A program made the position numbers and the translations under genes. This document shows positions 5,819-11,542 of a DNA stretch of 12,056 nt, piece by piece. How positions within the stretch are numbered: the stretch's first letter is position 1; each line of letters starts with the position of its first letter. The DNA is from Candidatus Firestonebacteria bacterium RIFOXYA2_FULL_40_8 (GTDB lineage: Bacteria; Oederibacteriota; D2-FULL-39-29). Where the stretch lies: assembly GCA_001778355.1 (NCBI GenBank), contig MFGS01000157.1, positions 1,522-13,577 on the forward strand. Reading direction: 5' to 3'. The notes beneath the pieces are model-generated. The model worked only from the letters and a program-made list of their open reading frames with translations. It did not search any database and was not told the origin of the DNA.

Positions 5819-6730
5819 ATGTCGGAAGTTTTACTTGACGGAGAAGCAGTTGCAAAGAAAATTAAAGAAGGTTTGAAGAAAGAAATAGAAGGATTTAAAA
5901 CAAATGGTAAGGAATTAAAACTTATTGCTGTTCAGGTCGGAGAAAACGCTGCTTCCCGGGTGTATGTTAATCAACAGAAAAAAGCCTGCGAAGAAATGGG
6001 GCTTAAATACGAACTGAAAGAACTTCCTTCGGTTACTACCGAGAAAGAACTTTTAGAATTCATTGAAAATCTTAACAACGATAATTCGGTTACCGGAATA
6101 ATACTTCAAATGCCGCTGCCTAAAGAAATAAATCCTAAGAATATTCAGGTTAAAATTTCTCCCAAAAAGGATGTTGAAGGTCTAAATCCGTACAATATGG
6201 GTCTTCTGGTCTACGGGAAACAGGTTGTAGCACCTTGCACGGCTATGGGCGCTGTTGAGCTTCTAAAAAGCAGCGGAGTCGAATTGAAAGGTAAAGAAGT
6301 TGTTATTATCGGACATAGCGAGATAGTTGGAAAACCTATTTTACTTTTAATGCTGCAGTCACTGACGGAATCCCCGACTCCTACGGTTTGTCATATCGCG
6401 ACTAAAGATACTCCCTCTCATACAAAAAAAGCTGATATAGTATTTGTTGCCGTGGGTAAACCGGGTTTAGTTAAGGCAGAGATGCTTAAAACCGGAGCGA
6501 TAGTAATAGATATTGGGATAAACAGGGTCCCCTTACTGGATGCGGCGGGTATTCAGGTTATAGATGAAAAAAGCGGAAGACCCAAAATGAAAACAGTCGG
6601 AGATGTTGATTTTGAGAAAGCAAAAGAAGTATGCAGTATGATCTCCCCTGTTCCGGGTGGTGTCGGACCTCTTACTGTTACGATGCTTATTAAAAATACT
6701 GTTGAATGCGCAAAATGGCAGGGCAATTAG
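5819..6730 (+). CDS. folD: FolD-family methylene-THF dehydrogenase/cyclohydrolase with altered active site
   Basis: FolD interconverts 5,10-methylene-THF, 5,10-methenyl-THF and 10-formyl-THF in the cytoplasm. The 303 residues span the whole family: catalytic domain about 1-145, Rossmann NAD(P) domain with VVIIGHSEIVGKP (about 161-173), and the C-terminal SPVPGGVGPLTVTMLI signature. Two catalytic positions differ from E. coli FolD. Catalytic Lys54 corresponds to Gln53 (YVNQQKKAC against YVASKRKAC), and Asp121 corresponds to Glu120 (KDVEG against KDVDG). Gln98 is kept as Q97. The lysine is required for cyclohydrolase activity in studied enzymes, so this may be dehydrogenase-only. An insertion of about 15 residues precedes TVGDVDFEKA (after GINRVP). 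The ATG at 5819 has AGGGGG at 5809-5814. The next gene starts 28 bp after its stop, suggesting co-transcription. Confidence 0.92.
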   Translation: MSEVLLDGEAVAKKIKEGLKKEIEGFKTNGKELKLIAVQVGENAASRVYVNQQKKACEEMGLKYELKELPSVTTEKELLEFIENLNNDNSVTGIILQMPLPKEINPKNIQVKISPKKDVEGLNPYNMGLLVYGKQVVAPCTAMGAVELLKSSGVELKGKEVVIIGHSEIVGKPILLLMLQSLTESPTPTVCHIATKDTPSHTKKADIVFVAVGKPGLVKAEMLKTGAIVIDIGINRVPLLDAAGIQVIDEKSGRPKMKTVGDVDFEKAKEVCSMISPVPGGVGPLTVTMLIKNTVECAKWQGN

Positions 6731-6758
6731 CGGTTTAGTTCGAAAGATAGGAGCCTAA

Positions 6759-7364
6759 GTGAAAAAAGTAATAATGATATTTGTGGTAATGTTATTTGCA
6801 TCTTGTATTTATGGTGAAGAAGAAAGACTGGATCTTGCGAAAGAAACAAAAATCACCCTTGCGAAGTTTGTGGATAAAACCGGTTTTTATTCCACAGGCG
6901 CAGCCATGGTGCCCACAACTGAAGCTGACCCTGCATTTGTAGAGCTGACGTTCCCTGAAAAATGGACAATTGTAAAAATATTTATTATTTCCGGAAAATC
7001 AAAAGTAACTTCTTCATTTAACGGTGTCAAGGAAGTTTCAACAATGTATAATTTTACGCTGAAAACAAAAACTCAATACGGCGACTACAAAGAGATTCGA
7101 AAATTTCAGAATAATACCCAGACGAAACTAGAGATTAAAGAAAAAGTAAAAACGGATACGTTGAGAATTCAGATGTTACCGTACACAGACGGGCGGAGTG
7201 AAACCTTCGGAGATATGGCTTTTGAAGTATGGGGATACAGAGGAGATGTGCCAAAACAGGAAAAAATAGTAATAAAGACAAAGGCAGATGCTAAAAAAGC
7301 CCTTAGCAAAAGTGAGATTACGGCAAAAGAGTACATGCAATTGCTTAAAACCCTGTCAGAATGA
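6759..7364 (+). CDS. exported beta-rich protein, discoidin-like, with SHOCT-like tail
   Basis: I do not recognise a named family for this 201-residue protein. It has an N-terminal signal sequence (KK, then a hydrophobic stretch to about residue 15). C16 sits in FASC, which is only a poor lipobox, so it may be a lipoprotein or may be cut after G19. Residues about 40-163 alternate hydrophobic and polar in beta fashion and end with IQMLPYTDG...FGDMAFEVWGY, reminiscent of F5/8 type C (discoidin) galactose-binding domains. A basic linker leads to about 25 helical residues (KKALSKSEITAKEYMQLLKTL) like the SHOCT oligomerisation motif. GTG at 6759 follows AGGAG (6749-6753) by 5 bp. It lies between folD and the TolC-family gene with gaps of 28 and 25 bp, so an envelope role tied to the exporter is plausible. 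Confidence 0.75.
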   Translation: MKKVIMIFVVMLFASCIYGEEERLDLAKETKITLAKFVDKTGFYSTGAAMVPTTEADPAFVELTFPEKWTIVKIFIISGKSKVTSSFNGVKEVSTMYNFTLKTKTQYGDYKEIRKFQNNTQTKLEIKEKVKTDTLRIQMLPYTDGRSETFGDMAFEVWGYRGDVPKQEKIVIKTKADAKKALSKSEITAKEYMQLLKTLSE

Positions 7365-7389
7365 TAGTCTGTCGCAGAGTGGGGAAAAT

Positions 7390-8697
7390 ATGAAAAGAAT
7401 TATTGGTTTGTTTTTTTTTATCGGAATGGCAACTGCTCAAGTAACCCAGTTAAGCTTAAAAGAATGCGTTGAGACAGCTTTTCGGAATTCTTTGGAACTT
7501 AAGATTTCGGAAGAAAACCTAAAACAAGCCGGACTAAATAAAATAATAAATTTTGCGCCGTTTTTTCCCTCGGTTAATCTTTCTTTCAGTGACAAACTTC
7601 TGGGTTTTTATGATAATGGTGCGGATATACCGTTTTTAACCGTTAACCCCGATACTTACAGCTCTTCCATTGATATTTCCTATAACATATATAATATGTA
7701 TAAAGATTATGATCAGTACCGCTACTCCGGGAAAAAATATGAAGAAGCTGAATTGGCTGTAGTATTAAAAAAGCAGGAACTGGCTTACAATGTGATTACT
7801 GCGTATTTCGACATTTTGACATCAGGTAAAACCCTTCAAATCAGAGTTAAAGCATTGGAACAAAAAAAAGAATATTTTAAGCTGGCTGAGAGTCTCTATA
7901 AATCGGGAATTAAATCAAAAACAGATTATCTTAACTCTCAGATACAAATTAAAAAAAGCGAAATCTCGCTAAGTGACGCCGAGATAAGTCTGAAGATTTC
8001 GAAAGCAGGGTTAAATACCTTAATGGGATACAGCCCGGATAAAGAATTGCTTCTAGCCGAGGATAATGTCTTTAGCCCGCCGGAATATGCCTACGAAACA
8101 CTGCTTGAGAAAATGTTTGCAGGAAATTTTGAGTGGAAAAAAATCAAGCTGCAGTATGAATACACATCTATTTTAACGGCGCTTTCTGAGAGAGAACTTT
8201 TACCGTCTTTAAGTGTTGATGGCTCCTATTCTCTGGATTTAGACAGGTACGCAAGAAATTCCTCTGAATGGACGCACAGCGGAAGGCTTGATCAAAACTC
8301 AAATTGGGGAATATCGTTTTCCTTGTCCTACCCTTTGTTTGACGGAGAAGTAAAGGTCTCAAGATTTAATTCGAGCAAAATATCCCTTGGGCTTATTGGT
8401 TTAAATATGGATATAATGAAAAGAGATCTGACTGAAGAAACTTATCTGGCTTTTCTTAATGTTAACCGTATTTATGCGCAGCTTGAAGTATTTAGACTGC
8501 AAGTTGATCTGGCAAAGGAAAGCCTGGAACTTGTCAAAGACAGGTATCAGTCCGGAATCTCGTCCTTTCTTGATTTAATAGATGCAGAGCTTAACTATAC
8601 TTCGTCGGAGATCGGTTATTATCAGGCGATCTATGATTATAAAACCAGGGTTTATGCTGTTGAAAAACTATGTGGTGTGAAGTTATTCTGGCAGTAA
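7390..8697 (+). CDS. TolC-family outer-membrane channel protein
   Basis: This 435-residue protein belongs to the outer membrane efflux protein family, trimeric channel-tunnels of tripartite exporters. The signal peptide (KRIIGLFFFIGMATA) would be cut before Q17. Two structural repeats follow: LSLKECVETAFRNSLELKISEENL opens the first half, and long helices with LAESLYKSGIKSKTDYLNSQIQIKKSE and LVKDRYQSGISSFLDLIDAELNYTSSE form the matching tunnel helices of the two halves. Aromatic-rich stretches around residues 60-110 and 270-330 fit the outer-membrane strands. An open frame continues upstream to 7288, overlapping the previous gene, but the signal peptide and the purine-rich AGTGGGG at 7378-7384 fix the start at 7390. 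Adaptor and permease genes follow, so it is probably the exit duct of that system. Confidence 0.92.
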   Translation: MKRIIGLFFFIGMATAQVTQLSLKECVETAFRNSLELKISEENLKQAGLNKIINFAPFFPSVNLSFSDKLLGFYDNGADIPFLTVNPDTYSSSIDISYNIYNMYKDYDQYRYSGKKYEEAELAVVLKKQELAYNVITAYFDILTSGKTLQIRVKALEQKKEYFKLAESLYKSGIKSKTDYLNSQIQIKKSEISLSDAEISLKISKAGLNTLMGYSPDKELLLAEDNVFSPPEYAYETLLEKMFAGNFEWKKIKLQYEYTSILTALSERELLPSLSVDGSYSLDLDRYARNSSEWTHSGRLDQNSNWGISFSLSYPLFDGEVKVSRFNSSKISLGLIGLNMDIMKRDLTEETYLAFLNVNRIYAQLEVFRLQVDLAKESLELVKDRYQSGISSFLDLIDAELNYTSSEIGYYQAIYDYKTRVYAVEKLCGVKLFWQ

Positions 8698-8755
8698 GGG
8701 AAGCAACAACAGCAAACAAAGCAAGTAAAGTAAAAGAAGCGGAAAAAGCAAGGAC
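8693..8755 (+). repeat. 9-bp tandem array, 7 units, across the TolC-family stop codon
   Basis: Purine-rich units start with AG every 9 bp at 8693, 8702, 8711, 8720, 8729, 8738 and 8747 (for example AGCAACAAC, AGCAAGTAA). The first unit contains the TAA stop (8695-8697). The array at 9809-9862 after the next gene has the same period and a very similar unit. Confidence 0.85.
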
Positions 8756-8784
8756 AATAGTGTAAATGAGAGCAATCTTATAGC

Positions 8785-8812
8785 GGTAAACTGTGCACTG
8801 TAAACCGTAAAC
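8785..8812 (+). repeat. 7-bp tandem array, 4 units, before the adaptor gene
   Basis: Heptamers GGTAAAC (8785), TGTGCAC (8792), TGTAAAC (8799) and CGTAAAC (8806) are in exact phase. The array ends about 8 bp before the adaptor gene's ribosome site (AAAAAGGAG, 8820-8828), so it lies in the leader or intercistronic RNA. Confidence 0.85.
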
Positions 8813-8833
8813 TTGACTTGAAAAAGGAGCTTT

Positions 8834-9814
8834 ATGAAAAAAATTATTATTATCTCTGGAATAGCCATAGTTCTAATAGCAGCAGGTATATATTTCTATA
8901 CTCTGAATTCGCAGCCAAAACCTATAAGTACCGCAGCCGGTGTTGAGTATAAATTTAAGATTGTGAAGACAGGTGATGTTATAGATAAGATCTCGGAAGT
9001 AGGAAAATTGGAGCCTGTTAGCCTGGTTAAAGTAAAATCCAATGTTACCGGTATTATAAAAAAAATTTATGTTGATGAAGGTATGTATATAAAGGAAGGT
9101 CAAAAGATTGCACTTATTAAACCGGGACGGGAAGCTGAACAATATAAAGAATCTGAGGTTTTAGCTCCTATATCCGGGCTGGTGCTTGAACAGGTCGTTG
9201 AGGAAGGTGATATGGTAACTTCGGGTCTTTCTGAACTTTCCGGAGGCACAGCAATAATTTCGATCGCTAATCTGGATAAAATGATAGTGAAGATAGATGT
9301 CAATGAAGTTGATATCGGGTTGATCAAGGTCGGTCTTTCTGCTAAGGTCAAAATTGAAGCTTTTGAAAAGAAAAAGTACGAAGGCAGAGTTTTAAAAATT
9401 GCCCCGCAAGCAAAGCCCAGTACGGACGGTAAAATCAACGTTTTTAAAACGGAAATCGAGATAATCACAAAAGCACCGGAATTACATACAGGTATGAAAG
9501 CTGTAGTTGAAATAGTCCTTCGGGAAAAAAAAGCTGTGGTTATTGCTCCGGTTGAATGCATATTCGAAGAAGATGGCGAGCAATGCGCATATTTATTAAA
9601 AGATACTACCTGGGAAAGGCGTCTTGTTAAAATTGGACTCTATGATGACAATAATATCGAAATAACAGAAGGGTTGGCGGAAAATGAAAAAATTGCCACC
9701 TCGAGACCGGAAAATTTCGAAAAACTATTTAAGGAAAAACAGGAACAAAAAGGCGGCACAAATGTAAGGCAATCAAGAATGGGAACAGCACCGGGCGGAG
9801 GTCTGCTCAGGTAA
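8834..9814 (+). CDS. HlyD/MacA-type periplasmic adaptor lacking the alpha-hairpin
   Basis: Periplasmic adaptors join an inner-membrane transporter to a TolC-type channel. This 326-residue protein has an N-terminal membrane anchor (residues 4-22) without a lipobox. The first half-lipoyl motif is about 65-97 (VKSNVTGIIKKIYVDEGMYIKEGQKIALI), and the second about 108-130 (VLAPISGLVLEQVVEEGDMV). Beta-barrel and membrane-proximal domains follow, ending in a Gly-rich tail like that of MacA. Only about 10 residues join the half-motifs, where typical adaptors carry a coiled-coil hairpin of some 60 or more residues that docks on TolC. A hairpinless adaptor is known from the Borrelia Bes pump (BesA). 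AAAAAGGAG lies 5 bp before the ATG. It follows the TolC-family gene by 136 bp and precedes the permease. Confidence 0.9.
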   Translation: MKKIIIISGIAIVLIAAGIYFYTLNSQPKPISTAAGVEYKFKIVKTGDVIDKISEVGKLEPVSLVKVKSNVTGIIKKIYVDEGMYIKEGQKIALIKPGREAEQYKESEVLAPISGLVLEQVVEEGDMVTSGLSELSGGTAIISIANLDKMIVKIDVNEVDIGLIKVGLSAKVKIEAFEKKKYEGRVLKIAPQAKPSTDGKINVFKTEIEIITKAPELHTGMKAVVEIVLREKKAVVIAPVECIFEEDGEQCAYLLKDTTWERRLVKIGLYDDNNIEITEGLAENEKIATSRPENFEKLFKEKQEQKGGTNVRQSRMGTAPGGGLLR

Positions 9815-9862
9815 GGCAGCAAGGGAAGCAAAGGAAGTAAAGACAGTAAGTGAAGAAAGTAA
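9809..9862 (+). repeat. 9-bp tandem array, 6 units, across the adaptor stop codon
   Basis: AG-initial nonamers at 9809, 9818, 9827, 9836, 9845 and 9854 (AGCAAGGGA, AGCAAAGGA and relatives). The first unit contains the TAA stop (9812-9814), as at 8693. This array and the one at 8693 bracket the adaptor gene. Confidence 0.85.
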
Positions 9863-9882
9863 AAGTAGGATAATTATTCTTT

Positions 9883-9949
9883 TATCATCCCCGAGTGTTT
9901 TTATCGGGGATCTCAAGACCCGCCATCGCTTTGTGGAGGGCAGTGTCTT
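9883..9949. repeat. REP-like palindrome with flanking structured segment
   Basis: ATCCCCGA (9887-9894) pairs with TCGGGGAT (9904-9911) across 9 nt. Next, AAGAC (9915-9919) can pair with GTCTT (about 9945-9949), enclosing CCGCCA and TGGAGG arms with one mismatch. Overall it looks like the widespread bacterial intergenic repeats of the type TCATnCCCGA...TCGGGnAT. Only one copy is in the window, so its repetitive nature is recalled resemblance, not shown here. Confidence 0.5.
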
Positions 9950-9977
9950 TGATTTGCTAAATGATACCACATTAGTG

Positions 9978-10041
9978 TAAGCGAAGCTTTTCTCGATAGG
10001 GAAGATATTTAGTTGTCAACTATTGTTGACAAAGCGAGATA
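9978..10041 (+). repeat. 64-bp dispersed element, copy B
   Basis: This is the second copy of the element at 4472-4535, in the opposite orientation. It holds a perfect hairpin, TTGTCAAC (10013-10020), TATT, GTTGACAA (10025-10032), and an outer TCTCG/CGAGA pair (9991-9995 and 10035-10039). In copy A the hairpin is partly degraded. It lies between CACATTAGTGT (9967-9977) and an AACGTG-type array, two blocks that are directly joined at 3765-3800. The 294-bp gap between adaptor and permease genes therefore holds a nonamer array, a REP-like palindrome, this element and an AACGTG leader, but no gene. Confidence 0.8.
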
Positions 10042-10078
10042 GACGTTAGTAACGTGCAAACGTGATACATGCTAACAA
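10042..10078 (+). repeat. AACGTG array leader, copy 3 (diverged)
   Basis: AGTAACGTG (10048-10056) and AAACGTG (10058-10064), then weaker units, resemble the arrays at 3049 and 3777. The array stands in the leader of the permease gene, whose ribosome site GGAGG is at 10095-10099. Confidence 0.65.
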
Positions 10079-10108
10079 TATTTTATCTGTATTTGGAGGT
10101 CTTTTATT

Positions 10109-11326
10109 TTGATGATATTGCCGGTGATAAATATGGGTATGGATGAGATTAAGGCACATAAACTCCGTACCATTCTTACGATGCTCGGAGTTGTCCTGGG
10201 AGTTGCCTCTCTGATTACGCTTTTTTCTGTGGTAGAAGGCAGTAAAAAAAAATCGCTTGAATGGATGAAAGAGGTTGGTGGTTTTGAAAAAATGGGTATC
10301 GGCGACCAGGAATTAAAAAATGCCGATAAATTGAGAATAAACAGGTCTAAAGGCCGGACTTACGAGGATTCTATTGCAATCATAAACAAATGTGACCTGG
10401 TCAAATGCGTGTCACCGGAAGCCGTAAGCAGATATACTTTGAGTTATAAAGGTAAAAACTTCAGAACTAATGTATACGGAGTTACTGAAGGGATTCTTAC
10501 GATAAACAATTACGAACTGGCTTACGGAAGATTTATTACCGATTGGGACCTGGTAAGAAGATCCCGCGTTTGTATTATTGGAGCTACTGTTGCAAGAGAG
10601 TTGTTTAGAAGCGAGTTTCCTCTTGGAAAAAATATTTACATCAATAATCAGTACTTTACCATTGTAGGAATTTTTAAAGATTATCAGATGATCGTAGGAA
10701 AGAGAAATACGCTGGAGTTTAAGAATTATCTGGTCTCCATGCCGATAACTACTTTTCAGGACAGGTTTTCCGGAAATGAAAGAGTTTCGTATCTTAATGT
10801 TCAAGTCAAAGATGTCAGCCGTTTAAGCGAAACAATCCAGCAAGTGAAAAACGTACTTCTAAAAAGACATTTCTACCTTGAAGATTTTATGTTCGATAGC
10901 CGTGAAGAAGGTGCCGAGAGGATGAAACAGCAGAATCTCATGTATACTATTTTGCTCGGTTGTATCGGAGGAATCTCTTTGTTGGTCGGAGGTATAGGCA
11001 TTATGAATATTATGCTTGCATCCGTAACTGCCAGAACCAGGGAGATAGGAATAAGGCGTGCTATCGGAGCTACTAAAGCAAATGTTCTTTCACAGTTTCT
11101 GGTAGAAGCTCTCATTATCAGCGTGGTCGGCGGTCTGCTTGGTATTCTGGCCGGATTATTTATCGTTAAAATGTTCAGCTATCTGCCAGAAATGGCGCCT
11201 TCGATTGAACTCGGTAATATATTGCTGGCGTTTTCGTTTTCGGTCGGAGTCGGACTCTTTTTTGGCGTTTACCCCGCGAGAAAAGCCGCGAATATTAATC
11301 CGATAGAAGCGTTGAGATACGAGTAG
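10109..11326 (+). CDS. MacB/FtsX-type ABC transporter permease, no ATPase domain
   Basis: This 405-residue inner-membrane protein has the type VII ABC (MacB/LolC/FtsX) layout. TM1 is about residues 20-42, right after the amphipathic EIKAHKLRT motif. A periplasmic MacB core domain of about 230 residues includes a typical FTIVGIFKDYQ. Three C-terminal helices are about 280-305, 330-356 and 368-391, with the coupling segment TARTREIGIRRAIGATKANV and the ending YPARKAANINPIEALRYE. E. coli MacB carries its ATPase on the same chain; here none is fused and none is adjacent. Such proteins move substrates from the periplasm through a TolC-type channel by mechanotransmission. The start is TTG 10109 (9 bp from GGAGG) or the next codon ATG 10112 (12 bp); spacing slightly favours TTG. 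Confidence 0.92.
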   Translation: MMILPVINMGMDEIKAHKLRTILTMLGVVLGVASLITLFSVVEGSKKKSLEWMKEVGGFEKMGIGDQELKNADKLRINRSKGRTYEDSIAIINKCDLVKCVSPEAVSRYTLSYKGKNFRTNVYGVTEGILTINNYELAYGRFITDWDLVRRSRVCIIGATVARELFRSEFPLGKNIYINNQYFTIVGIFKDYQMIVGKRNTLEFKNYLVSMPITTFQDRFSGNERVSYLNVQVKDVSRLSETIQQVKNVLLKRHFYLEDFMFDSREEGAERMKQQNLMYTILLGCIGGISLLVGGIGIMNIMLASVTARTREIGIRRAIGATKANVLSQFLVEALIISVVGGLLGILAGLFIVKMFSYLPEMAPSIELGNILLAFSFSVGVGLFFGVYPARKAANINPIEALRYE

Positions 11327-11329
11327 TGC

Positions 11330-11357
11330 AAGTACGAAGTACAAATGACTAATGACT
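11330..11357 (+). repeat. 7-bp tandem array, 4 units, after the permease gene
   Basis: AAGTACG (11330), AAGTACA (11337), AATGACT (11344) and AATGACT (11351) are in exact 7-bp phase, beginning 3 bp after the stop. The last two units are the reverse complement of units in the array at 11499-11526. Confidence 0.88.
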
Positions 11358-11367
11358 ATTTAATGTA

Positions 11368-11387
11368 TGCGGGAAAAAGCTCCCGCA
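11368..11387 (+). terminator. GC-rich hairpin after the permease gene
   Basis: TGCGGGA (11368-11374) pairs with TCCCGCA (11381-11387) across 6 nt. Only a weak T-containing stretch (GTATTATTG) follows. It is a plausible end of the export operon transcript, but may instead belong to the leader of the next gene. Confidence 0.45.
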
Positions 11388-11427
11388 GTATTATTGAAAA
11401 CAAACGGTAGATTTTTGAAAAAATGTC

Positions 11428-11447
11428 GGCGGGAGCGTTACCCCGCC
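11428..11447. terminator. second GC-rich hairpin, T-run only on the minus strand
   Basis: GGCGGG (11428-11433) pairs with CCCGCC (11442-11447) across 8 nt. On the plus strand no T-run follows. On the minus strand the stem is followed 3 nt later by six T (complement of 11418-11423), so it would act as a terminator against transcription coming from the right. Confidence 0.45.
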
Positions 11448-11498
11448 TTCATAAAATAAACACAGTTTGTTTTGATCTTGAACACTTGAGCAAAATAT

Positions 11499-11526
11499 GT
11501 CACTAGTCATTAGTCAATAGTAATTA
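11499..11526 (+). repeat. 7-bp tandem array, 4 units, before the URO-D gene
   Basis: GTCACTA (11499), GTCATTA (11506), GTCAATA (11513) and GTAATTA (11520) are in exact 7-bp phase, ending 5 bp before the ribosome site AAGGAGG. The TAGTCATTAGTCA stretch at 11504-11516 is complementary to TGACTAATGACTA at 11346-11358. Confidence 0.9.
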
Positions 11527-11542
11527 AATTGAAGGAGGTTTT

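Noticed and set aside
9100..9561. 153-codon minus-strand ORF opposite the adaptor gene
   Set aside because: It is a serine/threonine-rich shadow of the adaptor reading frame, which has clear lipoyl and barrel motifs on the plus strand.
9773..9970. 65-codon minus-strand ORF between the adaptor and permease genes
   Set aside because: It runs through the nonamer array and the REP-like palindrome. Its reading (LRSPIKTLGDDKR) is the kind of false peptide produced by intergenic palindromic repeats, and no ribosome site precedes it.
10026..10054. Promoter with TTGACA at 10026 for the permease gene
   Set aside because: No acceptable -10 box lies 16-18 bp downstream; the TTGACA is part of the hairpin of the 64-bp element.
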